Positions 4,788 to 6,874 of a stretch of DNA of 6,874 bases are shown piece by piece. The stretch lies in the NCBI GenBank assembly GCA_964580655.1, contig CAZOMR010000184.1, positions 1 to 6,874 of the forward strand, given 5' to 3'. The position numbers and the translations under genes were made by a program. Within the stretch, counting starts at the first letter, position 1, and the number at the start of each line of letters is the position of its first letter. The notes below the pieces were generated by a model, which saw nothing but the letters and a program-made list of their open reading frames with translations, made no database searches and was not told the DNA's origin. Origin of the DNA: CAZOMR01 sp964580655. Lineage in GTDB: Bacteria > RBG-13-61-14 > CAZOMR01.

Positions 4788-6874
4788 TCCCACTCTCGCC
4801 AGGTTGATTCGTTTTCCCCAACGCTTAATGAGGACTTGCTTGAGGAGTAGGTGTTCCGGCTTTTCGAGTTCGGGGTCTTCGGCGATGAGGCGGAAGGCGT
4901 CGGTTCGGGCTTCAGACAGGACTTTAGCATCGCGCATGATATTCGCTATACGGAAATCCGGGAGCCCTGACTGTCTAGTCCCGAGGAACTCTCCCGGTCC
5001 CCTGATGGCCAGGTCTTCCTCCGCTATCCGGAAACCATCGTTTGTCTCCTCCATTATCTTGAGCCTTCGCCATGCATCATCCGAGCGCGTGTATTGCGCA
5101 AGCAAAAGGCACCTTGATTTCCTCTCACCCCTTCCGACTCTGCCGCGAAGCTGGTGTAGCTGACTCAGGCCGAAGCGCTCTGCGTGCTCGATGAGCATGA
5201 TCGAGGCATTGGGCACATCAATCCCGACCTCGATTACAGTGGTTGCGACAAGGATGTCCAGTTCCTTATCCTTGAAGGCGCGCATGATGGCTTCCTTCTC
5301 TTCCGGCCTCATCCGGCCATGGAGCAGGCCCACGCGGAACTGCGGGAATATGTCATTCTTGAAATGCTCGGCCATGCGCGTGGCATCCATCAGGTCGAGC
5401 TTTCTGGATTCCTCCACCAGGGGATATACCACGAAGACCTGCCCTCCCTTATCTACCTCCTCGCGCACTATGGCATAGACCTCACTGCGGTCCTTTTCCG
5501 GAAAGACCTGGGTCAGCACCGGTTGCCTGCCCGGCGGCATCTCGTCCAGGACAGAGATGTCAAGGTCTCCGTAAACTGTCATTGCCAGTGTGCGGGGAAT
5601 GGGCGTGGCGGTCATGACCAGGACATGCGGTGTGGTGCCTTGTGCGCCCTTGGCCTTGAGCCGGGCGCGCTGGAGCACCCCGAAGCGGTGCTGTTCGTCT
5701 ACGATACCTAGTCCGAGTTTAGCGAATTTGACCTTTTCCTGGATCACTGCGTGAGTGCCGACAACGATGTCCACCCTGCCATGCTCTATCTCGAAAAGGG
5801 CCTGCCTTCGGGCCTTTCCTCGCACAGCCGCGCTGAGAAGTATCACTCGCACACCCGCTTCTTCGAGGAACCCGTGCATGTTGAGGAAATGCTGTTCCGC
5901 AAGTATCTCGGTAGGGGCCATAATCGCGACTTGAAGGTTGGCCTCCACAGCATACAGCGCGGCAAGAACCGCTACCACGGTTTTTCCCGATCCCACATCT
6001 CCCTGGAGTAGTCGGTGCATGGGCCGCGGCCTTGAGAGGTCCCCGGTGATCTCCCGGATCACCCTGTCCTGGGCTGATGTGAGCTTGAATGGAATGCGGG
6101 AAAGCAGGTTTTGGGCAAGCCGGACGGAGCCGGAGATGGGAATAGCGGGGTCCTCGATAATGCCCCGGCGCTGAAGCGCAAGGCAAAGCTCAAGCAGGAA
6201 GAACTCCTCATACACAAGCCTCTTATGTGCCGGAGAGCGGAAGCGATTGAGCTCGTGCACATCCGCTTTCTTGTCCGGAGCGTGGACCTGGCGCAGTGCC
6301 TCGGCAATATCGGGCATGCCGCGGCTCTTGCAAAGGGATGGCGGCACCACATCCGGGACCAGATGGAGGTATCCATCAAGGGCCTGCCTGACAATGCGGC
6401 GAATGCTTTTTTGATACAAGCCCTCGGTTGCCGGATAAACAGGAATGATACGGAGGTGATCCTGTTCATCATGATCCTCGCCAGACTCATCTTCTCCGGA
6501 TCCTTCGGAGATAATCTCTACATCAGGGTGGTGCATTTCCAGCTTGCCGCCGTAAAGCCTTGCCACCTCGGTGAGGATCACCTGCTGGCCCTTGCGATAG
6601 CGTTTCTGGAGATAGTCGCCCTGATAATGAAACCACTTGCAGATCAGGATGCCGGTGCCGTCATCCACCGCCATCTCAAAGGCGCGCATCCTGGCCTTGC
6701 GCCTCGGCATGCCGACCGCAACGATCTCTCCCTTGACCGTAACGCGTTCCCCGGGATGAATCCGTGAGATAGTCTTCAGCTCGCGGCGATCATCCCATCG
6801 TGCGGGGATGTGATAGAGCACATCCTCAACTGTTCTCAGCCCTTTTCGCTCAAGCATCTCGGCCACGCGCGGGC
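4785..6874 (-). CDS. recG: ATP-dependent DNA helicase RecG, N-terminus cut by window edge
   Basis: RecG is a superfamily 2 double-stranded DNA translocase that reverses stalled replication forks and migrates Holliday junctions. Residues are numbered here from GTG 6866, although the frame stays open to the right edge. RVAEMLERKGLRTVEDVLYHIP aligns with an internal helix near the RecG N-terminus (after G-V-G-P in the family), so that GTG encodes an ordinary Val and the real start lies outside. The wedge OB domain covers about 35-120 (VTVKGEIVAVG, DDGTGILICKWFHYQ). The helicase core has Walker A GDVGSGKT (289-296), motif Ia APTEILAEQH, motif II DEQH (390-393), motif III MTATPIPRT (418-426), motif V ATTVIEVGIDVPNA (541-554) and motif VI QLHQLRGRVGRG (569-580). 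The RecG-typical C-terminal part includes NDGFRIAEEDLAIRGPGEFLGTRQSG (609-634) and ends at TAA (4785-4787). An acidic insert (about 121-137) follows the wedge. All catalytic motifs are intact. Confidence 0.97.
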   Translation of the reverse strand, partial: PRVAEMLERKGLRTVEDVLYHIPARWDDRRELKTISRIHPGERVTVKGEIVAVGMPRRKARMRAFEMAVDDGTGILICKWFHYQGDYLQKRYRKGQQVILTEVARLYGGKLEMHHPDVEIISEGSGEDESGEDHDEQDHLRIIPVYPATEGLYQKSIRRIVRQALDGYLHLVPDVVPPSLCKSRGMPDIAEALRQVHAPDKKADVHELNRFRSPAHKRLVYEEFFLLELCLALQRRGIIEDPAIPISGSVRLAQNLLSRIPFKLTSAQDRVIREITGDLSRPRPMHRLLQGDVGSGKTVVAVLAALYAVEANLQVAIMAPTEILAEQHFLNMHGFLEEAGVRVILLSAAVRGKARRQALFEIEHGRVDIVVGTHAVIQEKVKFAKLGLGIVDEQHRFGVLQRARLKAKGAQGTTPHVLVMTATPIPRTLAMTVYGDLDISVLDEMPPGRQPVLTQVFPEKDRSEVYAIVREEVDKGGQVFVVYPLVEESRKLDLMDATRMAEHFKNDIFPQFRVGLLHGRMRPEEKEAIMRAFKDKELDILVATTVIEVGIDVPNASIMLIEHAERFGLSQLHQLRGRVGRGERKSRCLLLAQYTRSDDAWRRLKIMEETNDGFRIAEEDLAIRGPGEFLGTRQSGLPDFRIANIMRDAKVLSEARTDAFRLIAEDPELEKPEHLLLKQVLIKRWGKRINLARVG

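Noticed and set aside
5184..6767. Several + strand open frames of 78-218 codons opposite recG
   Set aside because: RecG motifs are continuous across this whole region on the - strand, and the opposite frames resemble no family I know.
6864..6866. GTG 6866 as the true recG start
   Set aside because: Sequence upstream in the same frame (Pro, Arg) fits the family's conserved N-terminal segment and the frame is open to the window edge, so the gene is cut by the window.

Overview
The window holds four protein genes: a tandem pair of acyl-CoA dehydrogenase (ACAD) genes and a ribonuclease R gene on the + strand, and a convergent recG helicase gene on the - strand that runs off the right edge. The DNA is moderately GC-rich, with strong AAGGAGG-type ribosome binding sites. 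I see no tRNA, rRNA, CRISPR array, insertion sequence or phage gene. The style suggests a Gram-negative anaerobe of the Desulfobacterota (former Deltaproteobacteria) type that oxidises acyl-CoAs. That placement is an inference from gene style; no marker gene in the window proves it.

Layout. Bases 1-247 contain no supported gene. They hold a strong hairpin that resembles a dispersed palindromic repeat (29-56), a second hairpin (76-119), a weak terminator-like stem followed by seven T (117-156), and then a good sigma70-type promoter (TTGACA, 17 bp, TAAAAA; 158-186) with a leader of about 55 bases. The two ACAD genes follow (248-1357 and 1426-2649), 68 bases apart and each with its own excellent ribosome binding site, so they very likely form one transcription unit. 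An rnr gene for a short RNase R (2694-4718) starts 44 bases later and may have its own promoter inside the end of the second ACAD gene. After a 66-base convergent gap containing a hairpin, recG occupies the rest (4785-6874, - strand, missing its true N-terminus).

How the genes work together. The most informative result is that the two ACADs have complementary losses. The first lacks the usual T-E-P-x-x-G-S-D flavin-side motif but keeps R-x-x-F-G and Q-x-x-G-G, the elements a neighbouring subunit uses to hold the ADP half of FAD. The second keeps T-E-P-G-C-G-S-D and the catalytic Glu but has lost the Arg of R-x-x-F-G and the Gln and second Gly of Q-x-x-G-G. This is the pattern expected of a hetero-oligomeric (alpha2-beta2) ACAD in which each FAD site is built from two different polypeptides. 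From memory, both sequences and their order resemble mycobacterial FadE24-FadE23. RNase R and RecG are housekeeping functions (RNA turnover; replication fork and recombination repair) with no evident link to the ACAD pair.
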